From an uncultured Bacteroidia bacterium (lineage in GTDB: Bacteria; Bacteroidota; Bacteroidia; NS11-12g; UBA955), in contig CALSPH010000003.1 of NCBI GenBank assembly GCA_943788195.1, positions 1 to 64,000 on the forward strand: 64,000 nt of DNA. Reading direction: 5' to 3'. Numbering within the stretch: the first letter of the stretch is position 1; the number at the start of each line of letters is the position of its first letter. This document shows positions 1 through 9,391 of the stretch, in pieces. Under the pieces are notes generated by a model. That model was not told the DNA's origin and ran no database searches. It was given only the letters and a program-made list of their open reading frames with translations. Both the position numbers and the translations under genes were made by a program.

Positions 1-1
1 C

Positions 2-985
2 TCCTATTTAATCCCAAATAAGACCTATTTCTTCTTCTCCCATACTATCAAGGAGCAACCGTACAACCAAAAGATGTTCCGAGATATCATTGCTAAAAAG
101 ATCAAATTGATCGACTATGAAAGATTGGCAACCAAAGAAGGTCGAATTTTAGGCTTTGGCAAACATGCCGGTATTGTGGGTGCCTACAATGGTCTGTTAA
201 CTTATGGCAAGAAGCATGGTTTTTTTACCCTCAAACCTGCACATGAAATGCGTGTGTATCAAGACCTGGTGAATGAATTACAAAAGGCACGCATCCCTGA
301 AATACGCATTGTGTTAACGGGTAGCGGTCGTGTTGCTCAAGGGGCCATTCAACTCTTAACCGATGCTGGGGTAAAACAGATTGACCCGAAAGGTTTTCTG
401 GAAAGCGATATTATCATCAATCCCATATTTGTAAATTTGGAGCCGGATGATTTATTTGTGCGAAAAGATGGAGCTGCATTTGACACAAAGCACTTCTATT
501 CGAATCATGAGGCCTATGACTTGCCTTTTGAAGCCTACTATAAACGAGCTGACTTAATGATCAATGGGATTTATTGGAGCGATGATTTACCCATCTACTT
601 CACTAAAGATGAAATTGCCTCAGACGAATTCAATATATCGGTTATTGCCGATATAACCTGTGATGTTGAAGGTTCTGTACCAATCACCTACAAGGCTACT
701 CCAATCGAAGACCCCGTGATTGGATGGGATAAAAAGGCACAGAAACCATGCCCCCCTTTCTTAAAAGATACCGTAGACGTAATGTCAGTTACCAATCTCC
801 CCTGTGAGTTGCCAGCAGATGCAAGTGAATTGTTTGGCAATGATTTTGCAACCAAAGTGGTTCCTGAATTGTTAAAACCCCAGAGCACAATATTGGATAA
901 TGCAACCATCACAGAAAATGGGGTATTAACCGAAAAATACCAATACTTACACGATTATGCATTTGGTTCGCTGTTAGAAGAATAA
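2..985 (+). CDS. Saccharopine/alanine dehydrogenase-like oxidoreductase, 5' end outside window
   Basis: The reading frame is open from base 2, well before the first ATG at 74, and the upstream residues (TYFFFSHTIKEQPYN) match the start of the Lys1/alanine dehydrogenase family, so the gene begins before the window. The visible 327 residues contain a Rossmann NAD(P)-binding loop (VLTGSGRVAQGA) near the middle. The family is the AlaDH/PNT-type saccharopine dehydrogenase (about 370-400 residues), which reversibly links lysine and 2-oxoglutarate or acts on related amino acids. Many bacterial members have no proven substrate, so the lysine role is inferred. The ABC exporter starts 4 bases after the stop, so the two are probably co-transcribed. 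Confidence 0.8.
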   Translation, partial: SYLIPNKTYFFFSHTIKEQPYNQKMFRDIIAKKIKLIDYERLATKEGRILGFGKHAGIVGAYNGLLTYGKKHGFFTLKPAHEMRVYQDLVNELQKARIPEIRIVLTGSGRVAQGAIQLLTDAGVKQIDPKGFLESDIIINPIFVNLEPDDLFVRKDGAAFDTKHFYSNHEAYDLPFEAYYKRADLMINGIYWSDDLPIYFTKDEIASDEFNISVIADITCDVEGSVPITYKATPIEDPVIGWDKKAQKPCPPFLKDTVDVMSVTNLPCELPADASELFGNDFATKVVPELLKPQSTILDNATITENGVLTEKYQYLHDYAFGSLLEE

Positions 986-989
986 ATAC

Positions 990-2840
990 ATGGCTGGAAG
1001 AAAAGATAGAGACATCCCAAAGGCTAAGATCAACAAAGAGAATCTTAAAGAAGCCCTTCGCATATTTAGGTACCTCAAACCCTACAAGCGATACTTCATA
1101 GGCGGTTTGGTCTTTATCTCCCTTTCCGCATTTTCAACTATGGCCTTTCCATTTTTAATTGGAAAAATGGTGGACATTGCCGGCAAAGGGATTGCAGAAG
1201 CAAACAATTTGCCCAAAGTGGGTGGTTTTGACTTAAAAGCAGTACAATTCCCCAGTTCCTGGACCTTAAATACCGTATTGGTTCTCATATTTGTTCAACT
1301 GAGTTTCCAATTCCTGTTTTCATACATGCGACTATATCTTTTGAGTAATGCAGGCATAAAATCCACCCGAGACTTACGGGTAGAGCTCTACAGCAAACTT
1401 ATTCGAATGCCCATGGATTTTTTCAATACCCAACGAGTTGGAGATTTAACCAGTCGATTGGCTGCAGATGCGGGGCAAATACAAGATACCGTTTCTACCG
1501 TTTTGGCAGAGTTCCTGCGAGGGATATTAACCCTTGCCATTGGGATAGGAATGATTTTTTATATTTCAAATCAATTGGCCTTAGTCATGTTAAGTGTGGT
1601 GCCATTGCTCGCCTTAACTGCATTTTTCTTTGGTACCAAAATTAGGAATCTGGCCAAAAAAGAAACCGATATGCTGGCTGACACCGGCAATATTTTACAA
1701 GAAAGCCTCAGTGGTGCTGCAGTGGTTAAGGCGTTTACCAATGAGGAATTGGAAACCCAACGATACAAAGGCTCCATGGGCCAATTGGTTAATTTTGCTA
1801 TTAAAAATGCCATTTTCAGAGGTTTGTTTGTTTCAAGCATGATCTTCTTAGTGTTTGGGGTAATCGGTTTTGTGGTGTGGTATGCCGGTGGGATGATTAC
1901 AGCAGGTGAATTGAGTCTAGGCGATTTGATTCAATTTGTGGTCTATAGCACCTTTGTGGGTGGCACATTTGCGGGATTTGCGAACATGTTTGGACAACTT
2001 CAAAAGACTTTGGGTTCTACAAAACGGGTGAGAGAATTATTAGACATGGAAACCGAATTTGATGTGCACAGCAAGGGCAATTCTACCATCAATGATTACA
2101 AGCTGGAATTCAGGAATGTCCAGTTTCATTACCCTTCTCGTAAAGATGTTCAGGTACTCAAGGACGTTAGTTTTTCAGTAAATGAAGGCGAGCAATTGGC
2201 CCTTGTAGGCAGCAGTGGCAGCGGTAAAAGCACCATCGCCTCATTGGCCATGCGTTTTTATGATCCTGTAGAAGGCAGTATCGTTTTTGGTGGTACTCCT
2301 ACTACCGAATTTGACTTGGAAACCTATCGTGATCTCTTTGCTTATGTGCCTCAAGAGGTGATGCTATTTGCCACCACTATCTATGAGAACATATTATATG
2401 GTAATCCAGATGCCAATATGGAAGAGGTAAAAGAAGCCGCAGACCGCGCCAACGCCTTGGAGTTCGTAGAAAAGTTTCCGGATGGGTTCGAAACCTTAGT
2501 AGGTGAACGTGGGGTGCAACTGAGCGGAGGGCAAAGGCAGCGCATTGCCATAGCACGTGCCTTGCTTAAAAACCCAAAGTTCCTTATTTTGGATGAAGCC
2601 ACCAGTAGTTTAGACAATGAAAGTGAGTTATTGGTACAAGAAGCATTGGAAGAGCTCATGAAGGGAAGAACAAGTATAGTAATAGCGCATCGTCTTTCTA
2701 CGATACGAAATGCAGATAAAATTATCGTACTCAATGAAGGTGAGATTGTAGAAGAAGGCAATCACCAAACCTTGGTGAATAAATCCCAGGGATACTATAA
2801 AAAATTATTGGAAACCAGCAGTCTGTTAGGCGGCTCTTAG
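990..2840 (+). CDS. ABC exporter, fused membrane and ATPase domains (MsbA/lipid-drug type)
   Basis: A 616-residue half-transporter. Residues about 30-340 form a six-helix type I exporter membrane domain. The ATPase domain follows with Walker A GSSGSGKST near residue 407, the ABC signature LSGGQRQR near 510, Walker B FLILDEATSSLD near 530 and an H-loop (IAHRLSTI). It would work as a homodimer in the inner membrane, exporting lipid or drug-like substrates; the substrate cannot be read from sequence. The start ATG lies 4 bases after the upstream dehydrogenase. A hairpin terminator follows at 2968-2993. A paralogous exporter of similar size is at 23013-24845. Confidence 0.92.
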   Translation: MAGRKDRDIPKAKINKENLKEALRIFRYLKPYKRYFIGGLVFISLSAFSTMAFPFLIGKMVDIAGKGIAEANNLPKVGGFDLKAVQFPSSWTLNTVLVLIFVQLSFQFLFSYMRLYLLSNAGIKSTRDLRVELYSKLIRMPMDFFNTQRVGDLTSRLAADAGQIQDTVSTVLAEFLRGILTLAIGIGMIFYISNQLALVMLSVVPLLALTAFFFGTKIRNLAKKETDMLADTGNILQESLSGAAVVKAFTNEELETQRYKGSMGQLVNFAIKNAIFRGLFVSSMIFLVFGVIGFVVWYAGGMITAGELSLGDLIQFVVYSTFVGGTFAGFANMFGQLQKTLGSTKRVRELLDMETEFDVHSKGNSTINDYKLEFRNVQFHYPSRKDVQVLKDVSFSVNEGEQLALVGSSGSGKSTIASLAMRFYDPVEGSIVFGGTPTTEFDLETYRDLFAYVPQEVMLFATTIYENILYGNPDANMEEVKEAADRANALEFVEKFPDGFETLVGERGVQLSGGQRQRIAIARALLKNPKFLILDEATSSLDNESELLVQEALEELMKGRTSIVIAHRLSTIRNADKIIVLNEGEIVEEGNHQTLVNKSQGYYKKLLETSSLLGGS

Positions 2841-2967
2841 CACTAGCGCGTTTTCGCTATTGTACAGCGCTTCGAATTGATTCAACTTTGAAGGGTAGAA
2901 AATGTATGCTATGGACAAATTTTACACTAATTAGAATTCGCGCGGTTTCATATAATCAAATGTAAAG

Positions 2968-2993
2968 AGCAGTTCATTTATGAGCTGCTTTTT
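2968..2993 (+). terminator. Rho-independent terminator after the ABC exporter
   Basis: Arms AGCAGTTCAT (2968-2977) and ATGAGCTGCT (2980-2989) pair over 10 bases with one G-T wobble and a 2-base loop, followed by TTTT and then ATTT. It ends the plus-strand transcription and overlaps the stop codon of the convergent minus-strand gene. Confidence 0.8.
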
Positions 2994-3501
2994 ATTTACC
3001 CGTCTTAAACTGCTCATTGAGCAACTTAAAATCCAATTCACCTTGGGTAATTTTTAAATGTTCCATAATAATCAAGGCTTTTTTAATTCGAATATCTGAG
3101 CTTTTTACCTTTTGGACAAGGTATAATAAGGTACGTTTCTTTCCGTCCGTTAAGGCATTGAATATTTCATCCGCTTCTGAATCTTGGGCTAATGCCATTT
3201 CAAACTCTGGTGCAATGGGCATCCCATATTTAGATGTATCCTTTACCACCGATGCATTCACTGGATCTCCTTCATTTAAACCCAGTTTTTTGCGAATTTC
3301 TTGGTTCAAGTTAATGAAATAGCTCCCATCTCCGGCAGGCATGAATGCACAATGAAAGGTTTCTTGATTATTTAAGGTACAGACCACCCTTTTCGCTTTG
3401 CCGTCAAAATCAAAGGAGTTCACTACTTCTTTAGGTACGATGATGTGAAAGTGCCATAAGTCGGAATTGAACCGGGCGAGTTCTGCGGTGAAGGTTTGCA
3501 T
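2992..3501 (-). CDS. DUF1905 + YdeI/OmpD-associated domain protein
   Basis: A 169-residue protein. Residues 1-95 match the DUF1905 barrel-like domain (TFTAELARFNSDLWHFHIIVP, cut here for length, and the FINLNQEIRKKLGL block). Residues 110-165 are the helical YdeI/OmpD-associated (bacteriocin-protection) domain with A-D-E-I-F-N-A-L-T-D-G-K-K-R. Function is unknown; the family name comes from a reported link to bacteriocin resistance that has not been shown for most members. It is convergent with the ABC exporter and divergent from comB. Confidence 0.8.
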   Translation of the reverse strand: MQTFTAELARFNSDLWHFHIIVPKEVVNSFDFDGKAKRVVCTLNNQETFHCAFMPAGDGSYFINLNQEIRKKLGLNEGDPVNASVVKDTSKYGMPIAPEFEMALAQDSEADEIFNALTDGKKRTLLYLVQKVKSSDIRIKKALIIMEHLKITQGELDFKLLNEQFKTGK

Positions 3502-3567
3502 GGGATTTCGAAAATATTAAATTATCCTATTAAATCAATAAGTAAAAAACATCTAATTCAATTTAAT

Positions 3568-3575
3568 TACTTTTG
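3568..3575 (+). promoter_or_regulatory. Bacteroidota -7 element for comB
   Basis: TACTTTTG fits the TAnnTTTG -7 consensus known for Flavobacteria. It lies 4 bases before the chosen ATG at 3580, which supports that start and suggests a leaderless or nearly leaderless transcript. Confidence 0.65.
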
Positions 3576-3579
3576 CCCC

Positions 3580-4305
3580 ATGCCCACCCTAGATATTGTA
3601 CTCAGTCCTGCCCTATGGCATTTGCAAGATGCCAAGGATAAGAATATCGTGGTAATAGACATCTTTAGAGCCACCAGCACCATTGCTGCAGCATTGATGT
3701 CCGGAGCTTCTGCGGTTCATCCCATGGAAAAGGCAGACCAAGCTAAAGTGTTGGGGCAAAAAGGGTATTTAACCGCAGGAGAACGCAACGGACTTCCACT
3801 CGAGGGATTTGATTTTGGCAACTCTCCGGTGTTGATCCAAGATGAGCGCATCAAAGGAAAAAAATTGGCATTGACGACAACCAATGGAACCAAGTGTTTC
3901 GAGATGGCCAAACAGGCAGAAGCCTTGCAAATATTCTCCGGTGCTTTTTCCAATATTAAAGCAACTGCCATTGCTTTGATTAATGACCACCAAGATGTGG
4001 TGTTATTCTGTGCTGGTTGGAAAGAACAGGCTAACCTGGAGGACACCCTATTTGCAGGTGCCCTATACACCATGCTCAAAGGTCAGTTTGTGGCAGGCAG
4101 TGATGCCGTGTTAATGGCCGAAGATGTATATCTCCGTGCTGAAATTCAGGGATTAAAGTTCGTGTTAAGTGAGAGCAGCCATTTCAAACGACTGGAAAAA
4201 TATGGCGCTGAACGGGATATGGACTTTAGCCTCAAGCTTAACTTGCTGAATCAATGCGTAATTCTGCATAATGACGAGTTGGTGCTGAGCAGCGCTGTAA
4301 ACTAG
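3580..4305 (+). CDS. comB: 2-phosphosulfolactate phosphatase family protein (ComB)
   Basis: A 241-residue ComB-family protein. Conserved blocks are DIFRATSTIAAAL, AGERNGLPLEGFDFGNSP, LTTTNGTK and FCAGWKEQANLEDTLFAGAL. The known reaction is dephosphorylation of 2-phosphosulfolactate to sulfolactate in coenzyme M synthesis of methanogens; bacteria like this one do not make coenzyme M in the usual way, so the physiological substrate is uncertain. An ATG at 3580 directly behind the -7 element is preferred over in-frame codons further upstream, which would add a 28-residue tail without family similarity. No other sulfolactate gene is nearby. Confidence 0.88.
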   Translation: MPTLDIVLSPALWHLQDAKDKNIVVIDIFRATSTIAAALMSGASAVHPMEKADQAKVLGQKGYLTAGERNGLPLEGFDFGNSPVLIQDERIKGKKLALTTTNGTKCFEMAKQAEALQIFSGAFSNIKATAIALINDHQDVVLFCAGWKEQANLEDTLFAGALYTMLKGQFVAGSDAVLMAEDVYLRAEIQGLKFVLSESSHFKRLEKYGAERDMDFSLKLNLLNQCVILHNDELVLSSAVN

Positions 4306-4492
4306 TTCGGCTACTCCACACAAGCATAAACAGATATCCATCTATTCTGAATGGCGAACCCTACCCATTTTACAAAACAAACGACAATGGACGGTTGATG
4401 CTGGTTTTTAATGGAATGGTCCATTAAAAATTCATACCCCTTTTTTTAAGTATTTTGTCCATATCTTGTACATAAATGCAAGAGATTAAAAG

Positions 4493-4500
4493 TAATTTTG
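4493..4500 (+). promoter_or_regulatory. Bacteroidota -7 element for purH
   Basis: TAATTTTG matches TAnnTTTG and lies 27 bases before the ATG at 4528. A TTG that would extend the reading frame overlaps this element (4498) and so cannot be the start. Confidence 0.6.
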
Positions 4501-4527
4501 CAGCACAATAGAGATAACCTTCTACTC

Positions 4528-6021
4528 ATGACCAAAGCCATTCAATCAGCACTTATTTCGGTATACCATAAAGATGGCTTAGCGCCAATTATTCATGCCT
4601 TAGCAAAACAAAATGTCCAACTGATTTCTACCGGTGGAACCGGAAAGTTTATTGAGCGCATGGGGTATGAGTACACTCCGGTTGAGTCGTTAACCAGTTA
4701 TCCAGAAATATTTGGGGGTCGGGTAAAAACCCTTCATCCAGCCATTTTTGGTGGTATTCTGTACCGCAGAGAATTGGAATCTGATGAGAATCAAGCGAAA
4801 GAACACCAAATCCCTTCGATTGACTTGGTGATTGTAGACCTCTACCCTTTTACAGAAACAGTAAACGCAGGAGGAACGCAGGAGGACATTATCGAAAAAA
4901 TAGATATTGGGGGAATTGCATTGATTCGTGCAGCGGCCAAAAACTATAAAGACGTAGTAATCGTGAGTAACCGTGATCAATATGGTCAATTAGAAACCAT
5001 ACTTGAAACGGGTAACAGCACAACGGTCGATCAACGCAAAGCGTTTGCTTCTGCAGCATTTGGTGTTTCCTCTGCATATGACACCGCCATTCACAATTAT
5101 TTGGGTGGTGAGCATATGAAGGAATTGAGATATGGAGAGAATCCACATCAAAAAGGGTATTACCAAGGCGATTTAAGCGATGCGTTTACACAAATACACG
5201 GCAAAGAGCTCTCCTATAACAATTTATTGGATATCGATGCAGCAATAGCTTTAATTAAAGATTTTGACGCAAGCCGAGGAGTCACTTTTGCGGTTTTGAA
5301 ACACAACAACGCCTGTGGCATTGCCACAGCAGACAATACCTTAAATGCCTATAAAAAGGCATTTGCGGCAGACACCAAGTCCGCTTTTGGTGGAATCTTA
5401 ATATGCAACCATACCATTGATCGAGCTACCGCAGAAGAAATGAACAGCTTGTTCTATGAGGTTTTAATTGCTCCAGGATTTGATCCGGATGCGCTTGAGA
5501 TTATACAAACCAAGAAAAACCGAATGGTGCTGGAGCTGAAAGACTTTGATTTACCTGCCATGCAAACCCGCACCTTATTGAACGGAACACTTATTCAGGA
5601 GCGCGATTCATTTGTTGATCAAGTAGAAAACCTAGAATTGGTTTCCGAAGAAAAAGTAAGTGACCAACAAATCAGTGATGCCTTATTTGCATTAAAAGTG
5701 GTAAAACATACCAAGTCCAATGCCATTGTTTTGGTTAAAGGCAACCAATTGATGTCAAGCGGTACCGGACAAACCAGTCGTGTGGATGCATTGGAGCAAG
5801 CCATTGCAAAGGCGAATCACTTTAACATGAGTTTAGATGGTGCAATCATGGCCTCCGATGCCTTTTTTCCATTCCCGGATTGTGTTGAAATTGCGCATAA
5901 AGCAGGCATTACTTCAGTAGTGCACCCAGGTGGTTCAAAAAACGACCAATTGTCCATTGATTACTGCAACCAAAACGGATTGGTGATGTTATTGAACGGT
6001 CATAGGCATTTTAAACATTAA
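4528..6021 (+). CDS. purH: Bifunctional AICAR transformylase/IMP cyclohydrolase
   Basis: A 497-residue cytoplasmic enzyme for the last two steps of de novo IMP synthesis: formylation of AICAR by 10-formyl-THF and ring closure of FAICAR. The N-terminal methylglyoxal-synthase-like cyclohydrolase domain shows STGGTGKFIE, GGRVKTLHPAIFGGI and DLVIVDLYPF. The C-terminal transformylase domain shows the catalytic KHNNACGIA motif and HPGGSKND near the end. Length is a little under the usual 510-530. It is followed by cysS after a separate -7 element. Confidence 0.97.
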   Translation: MTKAIQSALISVYHKDGLAPIIHALAKQNVQLISTGGTGKFIERMGYEYTPVESLTSYPEIFGGRVKTLHPAIFGGILYRRELESDENQAKEHQIPSIDLVIVDLYPFTETVNAGGTQEDIIEKIDIGGIALIRAAAKNYKDVVIVSNRDQYGQLETILETGNSTTVDQRKAFASAAFGVSSAYDTAIHNYLGGEHMKELRYGENPHQKGYYQGDLSDAFTQIHGKELSYNNLLDIDAAIALIKDFDASRGVTFAVLKHNNACGIATADNTLNAYKKAFAADTKSAFGGILICNHTIDRATAEEMNSLFYEVLIAPGFDPDALEIIQTKKNRMVLELKDFDLPAMQTRTLLNGTLIQERDSFVDQVENLELVSEEKVSDQQISDALFALKVVKHTKSNAIVLVKGNQLMSSGTGQTSRVDALEQAIAKANHFNMSLDGAIMASDAFFPFPDCVEIAHKAGITSVVHPGGSKNDQLSIDYCNQNGLVMLLNGHRHFKH

Positions 6022-6025
6022 GATA

Positions 6026-6033
6026 TACCTTTG
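6026..6033 (+). promoter_or_regulatory. Bacteroidota -7 element for cysS
   Basis: TACCTTTG matches TAnnTTTG and ends 9 bases before the ATG at 6043. An upstream in-frame TTG (6031) falls inside it and is rejected as the start. Confidence 0.65.
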
Positions 6034-6042
6034 TATCCAGCC

Positions 6043-7515
6043 ATGAGTGGATTAAAACTTTACAACTCCATTTCAAGAGAAATTGAACCTTTCGAACCGA
6101 TTAATCCATGTTTCGTGGGGGTATATATTTGCGGACCAACCGTATATGCAGAACCTCATTTGGGTCACGTAAGAGGACCCGTAGTTTTTGATATCATGCA
6201 TCGCTACTTAATCCATAAGGGGTACAAAGTACGCTTTGTACGTAACATTACAGATGTGGGACACTTGGTGAATGATGCGGATGAAGGGGAAGATAAATTA
6301 GCGGCTAAAGCGAAATTGGAGCAATTGGAGCCCATGGAAATTGCGCAAAAATACACCAGTTCATACCTTGATATGCTAAATGCAATCAATGTATTGCCTG
6401 CAAGTATTGAGCCCAGAGCCAGTGGGCATATCATCGAGCAGATTGAAATGATCTCTGAGATTATTAATGCAGGCTTAGCCTACGAAGTAAACGGGAGTGT
6501 ATATTTTGATGTAAAAGGATACGCTGCTAATAATGATTATGGTAAACTTTCTGGCAGAAAGTTGGATGAGCTGATTGCCGGTGCAGGTGGAGAAGCCAGA
6601 ACCTTAAGCGGTCAGGAAGAAAAACGGAATCCAGAAGATTTTGCTTTATGGAAAAAAGCAGGAAAAGAACACATTATGCAATGGACCAGTCCATGGGGCA
6701 AAGGTTTCCCTGGATGGCATATCGAATGCAGTGCCATGAGCAGAAAATACTTAGGAGATCAATTTGATATCCATGGCGGTGGAATGGATTTGTTATTCCC
6801 CCATCACGAAAGTGAAATAGCACAGAGCACCGCTTGCACAGGAAACAATCCAGCTAAGTTCTGGATCCATCACAATATGGTAACCATCAACGGGCAGAAG
6901 ATGGCGAAAAGTTTAGGCAATGGAATCAGCATTAAAGAACTATTCTCTGGGGATCATCTATTGTTGGACAAGGCCTACAATGCCAATGTAATTAAATTCT
7001 TTATTCTACAGGCGCATTACAGAGGAACACTTGATTTTAGCAATGAAGCCTTACAAGCTTCTGAAAAAGGACTCAATCGTTTGCTAACCGCAATTAAAAC
7101 AGCTGAAAAAATCGCAGTAGGTGATACATCTAGTATCCAAATTGATACAGAACTGGATGGTTTCATTTCTGCTTTAGATGATGACTTGAATACCCCAATA
7201 GCCATTTCAAAATTATTTGATTTAGCGAAGAAAGTGAACCAATTGGTTGCGAATGAAGGCACCTTAACCCAGGCAGACAAAGACGCACTGAACAGTCGGT
7301 TTAAGCTGTATGCTTTTAACATTCTTGGCTTAGCAGCAGAAGAAAACCAAGATGAAAATCAACAAGAAGCATTGATACAAATGATTCTTGAAATGAGAAA
7401 AGGTGCAAAAGAAAATAAGAACTATGCGCTCAGTGATAAAATACGGGATGAGTTGGCCAAGATTGGGTTAAAAATTAATGATGGAAAAGATGGTGCTACG
7501 GTTGGTAAAATATAG
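6043..7515 (+). CDS. cysS: Cysteinyl-tRNA synthetase
   Basis: A 490-residue class I aminoacyl-tRNA synthetase that charges tRNA-Cys. The zinc-site start CGPTVY is followed by the HIGH motif (HLGH), the zinc ligands in GWHIECSAMS and HHESE, and the KMSKS motif as KMAKSLGN. The C-terminal helical domain and DKIRDELAKIGLKI block are typical. Length is normal for the family. The downstream peptidase gene overlaps its last 38 bases, which points to translational coupling. Confidence 0.97.
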   Translation: MSGLKLYNSISREIEPFEPINPCFVGVYICGPTVYAEPHLGHVRGPVVFDIMHRYLIHKGYKVRFVRNITDVGHLVNDADEGEDKLAAKAKLEQLEPMEIAQKYTSSYLDMLNAINVLPASIEPRASGHIIEQIEMISEIINAGLAYEVNGSVYFDVKGYAANNDYGKLSGRKLDELIAGAGGEARTLSGQEEKRNPEDFALWKKAGKEHIMQWTSPWGKGFPGWHIECSAMSRKYLGDQFDIHGGGMDLLFPHHESEIAQSTACTGNNPAKFWIHHNMVTINGQKMAKSLGNGISIKELFSGDHLLLDKAYNANVIKFFILQAHYRGTLDFSNEALQASEKGLNRLLTAIKTAEKIAVGDTSSIQIDTELDGFISALDDDLNTPIAISKLFDLAKKVNQLVANEGTLTQADKDALNSRFKLYAFNILGLAAEENQDENQQEALIQMILEMRKGAKENKNYALSDKIRDELAKIGLKINDGKDGATVGKI

Positions 7516-8473
7516 TCTAATCCTTGTTGTAGCCTGCTTGGCATGCAATAATCCCACTAAACCACCCAAAGGGAAGACTAGAAAAGATAACCCACCTGTT
7601 ATTCCAAAAACACCGGTTCCAGCGCTCAATGTAGATTCAGCCTATTTCTTTATCGAGAAGCAAGTTTCATTTGGCCCCCGAGTTCCCGGTACAAAAGCAC
7701 ATTACAACACCTTTGTATTTCTGCGCGAATGGCTGAATAAATATACTGACACGGTTTATATTCAAGATGCCAAGGCAGAAACCTTTGATAAGAAAACCAT
7801 CCCCATTTATAATATCATCGGTTCATTTAAACCGGAATTAACAAAACGCGTTTTACTCTTTGCCCACTGGGATACCCGTCCCTTTGCAGATGAAGATGAC
7901 TCCGCCTCCAGCATGCCCATATTGGGTGCAAATGATGGTGCCAGTGGTGTAGGTTTATTGTTAGAAATTGCACGACTCATTCATGAAAATGAAATGAATC
8001 GGATTGGCGTAGATATCATATTCTTCGATGCAGAAGACTGGGGCAATGGGGCCTATGACGATTCCTATTGTTTGGGTTCACAATATTGGGCCAAAAACCC
8101 ACACATCCCTTCATACCAAGCGGAATATGGTATTCTTTTAGACATGGTTGGGGCTAAGAATGCCCAATTCGCCATTGAAGGTTTTAGCAATCAATATGCA
8201 CCGCATGTGGTTTCTAAGGTATGGAATGCAGCAGCCAGTTTAGGTCATGCAAATACCTTTGTTTCTTATAATAGAGGCTATGTCACAGACGACCATTATT
8301 ACGTAAATAAGTATACCGGAATTCCTGTAATAGATATCATTCATTACGAGCCGAAAGTAGGAAGCTCCTTTGGTACATTCTGGCATACGCATGATGACAA
8401 CATGGATATCATTGATAAAACCACCCTCAGCAAGGTGGGCAACACTTTGTTAAACGTATTATACAATGAGTAA
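7478..8473 (+). CDS. M28-family zinc peptidase / glutaminyl cyclase-like lipoprotein
   Basis: Up to 331 residues, starting at one of two ATGs (7478 or 7490) inside the end of cysS. The N-terminus is a lipoprotein signal (LVKYSLILVVACLACNN) with the lipid-modified Cys in VVAC or CLAC. The catalytic domain has the M28 zinc signatures HWDTRP, GANDGASGVG and FFDAEDWGN plus a late His in IIHYEP. The order and spacing resemble Bacteroidota glutaminyl-peptide cyclotransferases as much as aminopeptidases, so N-terminal pyroglutamate formation or peptide trimming in the periplasm are both possible. It overlaps the next gene by 8 bases. Confidence 0.88.
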   Translation: MMEKMVLRLVKYSLILVVACLACNNPTKPPKGKTRKDNPPVIPKTPVPALNVDSAYFFIEKQVSFGPRVPGTKAHYNTFVFLREWLNKYTDTVYIQDAKAETFDKKTIPIYNIIGSFKPELTKRVLLFAHWDTRPFADEDDSASSMPILGANDGASGVGLLLEIARLIHENEMNRIGVDIIFFDAEDWGNGAYDDSYCLGSQYWAKNPHIPSYQAEYGILLDMVGAKNAQFAIEGFSNQYAPHVVSKVWNAAASLGHANTFVSYNRGYVTDDHYYVNKYTGIPVIDIIHYEPKVGSSFGTFWHTHDDNMDIIDKTTLSKVGNTLLNVLYNE

Positions 8474-9374
8474 GAAAAAAGTACTGGTAACAGGAAGCAA
8501 TGGATTGCTAGGTCAGAAATTAACTGACTTATTGCAACCGCTTGAAAATTACGATCTCATTGCCACAGGCAAAGGCGAAAATAGACATCCCAACAAGTCG
8601 ATCAAATACATCTTACTGGACATTACGAATAAAGCCAATGTGGATGAAGTGATCCAGGTACATAAACCTGATATCATTATCAATACAGCCGCCATGACCA
8701 ATGTGGATGCCTGCGAAGAAGACCAAGCGGGCTGCGACCTATTGAATGTTACCGCAGTAGATTATTTGAGTAGCGCAGCGGATCAAGTCGATACACGGTT
8801 TATTCATCTAAGCACAGATTTTATTTTTGACGGAACCGCAGGTCCTTATGCAGAAGATGGCGTGCCCAATCCCCTATCCTATTACGGACACAGTAAGTTA
8901 AAAGGAGAAGAATTGGTTAAGCGAAATTGTAGAAAATGGGCCATTTTGAGAACGGTGTTGGTATATGGTATTGTGCATGACATGAGCAGAAGCAATATTG
9001 TTCTATGGGCTAAAGGCGCATTGGAAGAAAAGAAATCCATCAATATAGTGGACGATCAGTTTAGAACACCCACTTTAGCAGAAGATTTAGCTATGGGTTG
9101 CAAATTAACCTGTGATTTGGATGCACAAGGCATTTATAATATCTCAGGCAAAGATTTCATGTCCATCTATGAATTGGTAGAACGTGTTGCAAAATACTAC
9201 AAGCTCGACATGGATACGGTTGGAAGAACAGATAGCAAAAGTCTTAATCAAAAAGCAAAACGGCCTCCAGTTACCGGTTTTGATTTGACCAAATCCATGC
9301 GTGAACTGAAATACGCACCGCATTCATTTGAAGAAGGGATTGCAGTAATGGAAGAGCAAATAAAAAATAATTAA
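8466..9374 (+). CDS. dTDP-4-dehydrorhamnose reductase family protein (RfbD-like)
   Basis: A 302-residue extended short-chain dehydrogenase. It has the NAD(P) loop VTGSNGLLGQKL at the N-terminus, NTAAMTNVDACEED, the STDFIFDG strand and the catalytic YGHSK (YxxxK). This arrangement is that of RfbD/RmlD, which reduces dTDP-4-dehydrorhamnose, but no rmlA, B or C is nearby, so the nucleotide-sugar substrate is unproven. The start overlaps the peptidase stop (ATGAGTAA), which implies one transcript. Confidence 0.85.
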   Translation: MSKKKVLVTGSNGLLGQKLTDLLQPLENYDLIATGKGENRHPNKSIKYILLDITNKANVDEVIQVHKPDIIINTAAMTNVDACEEDQAGCDLLNVTAVDYLSSAADQVDTRFIHLSTDFIFDGTAGPYAEDGVPNPLSYYGHSKLKGEELVKRNCRKWAILRTVLVYGIVHDMSRSNIVLWAKGALEEKKSINIVDDQFRTPTLAEDLAMGCKLTCDLDAQGIYNISGKDFMSIYELVERVAKYYKLDMDTVGRTDSKSLNQKAKRPPVTGFDLTKSMRELKYAPHSFEEGIAVMEEQIKNN

Positions 9375-9379
9375 TACAG

Positions 9380-9387
9380 TATCTTTG
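9380..9387 (+). promoter_or_regulatory. Bacteroidota -7 element before the SASA esterase
   Basis: TATCTTTG fits TAnnTTTG and ends 4 bases before the GTG start at 9392. Confidence 0.6.
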
Positions 9388-9391
9388 AACA

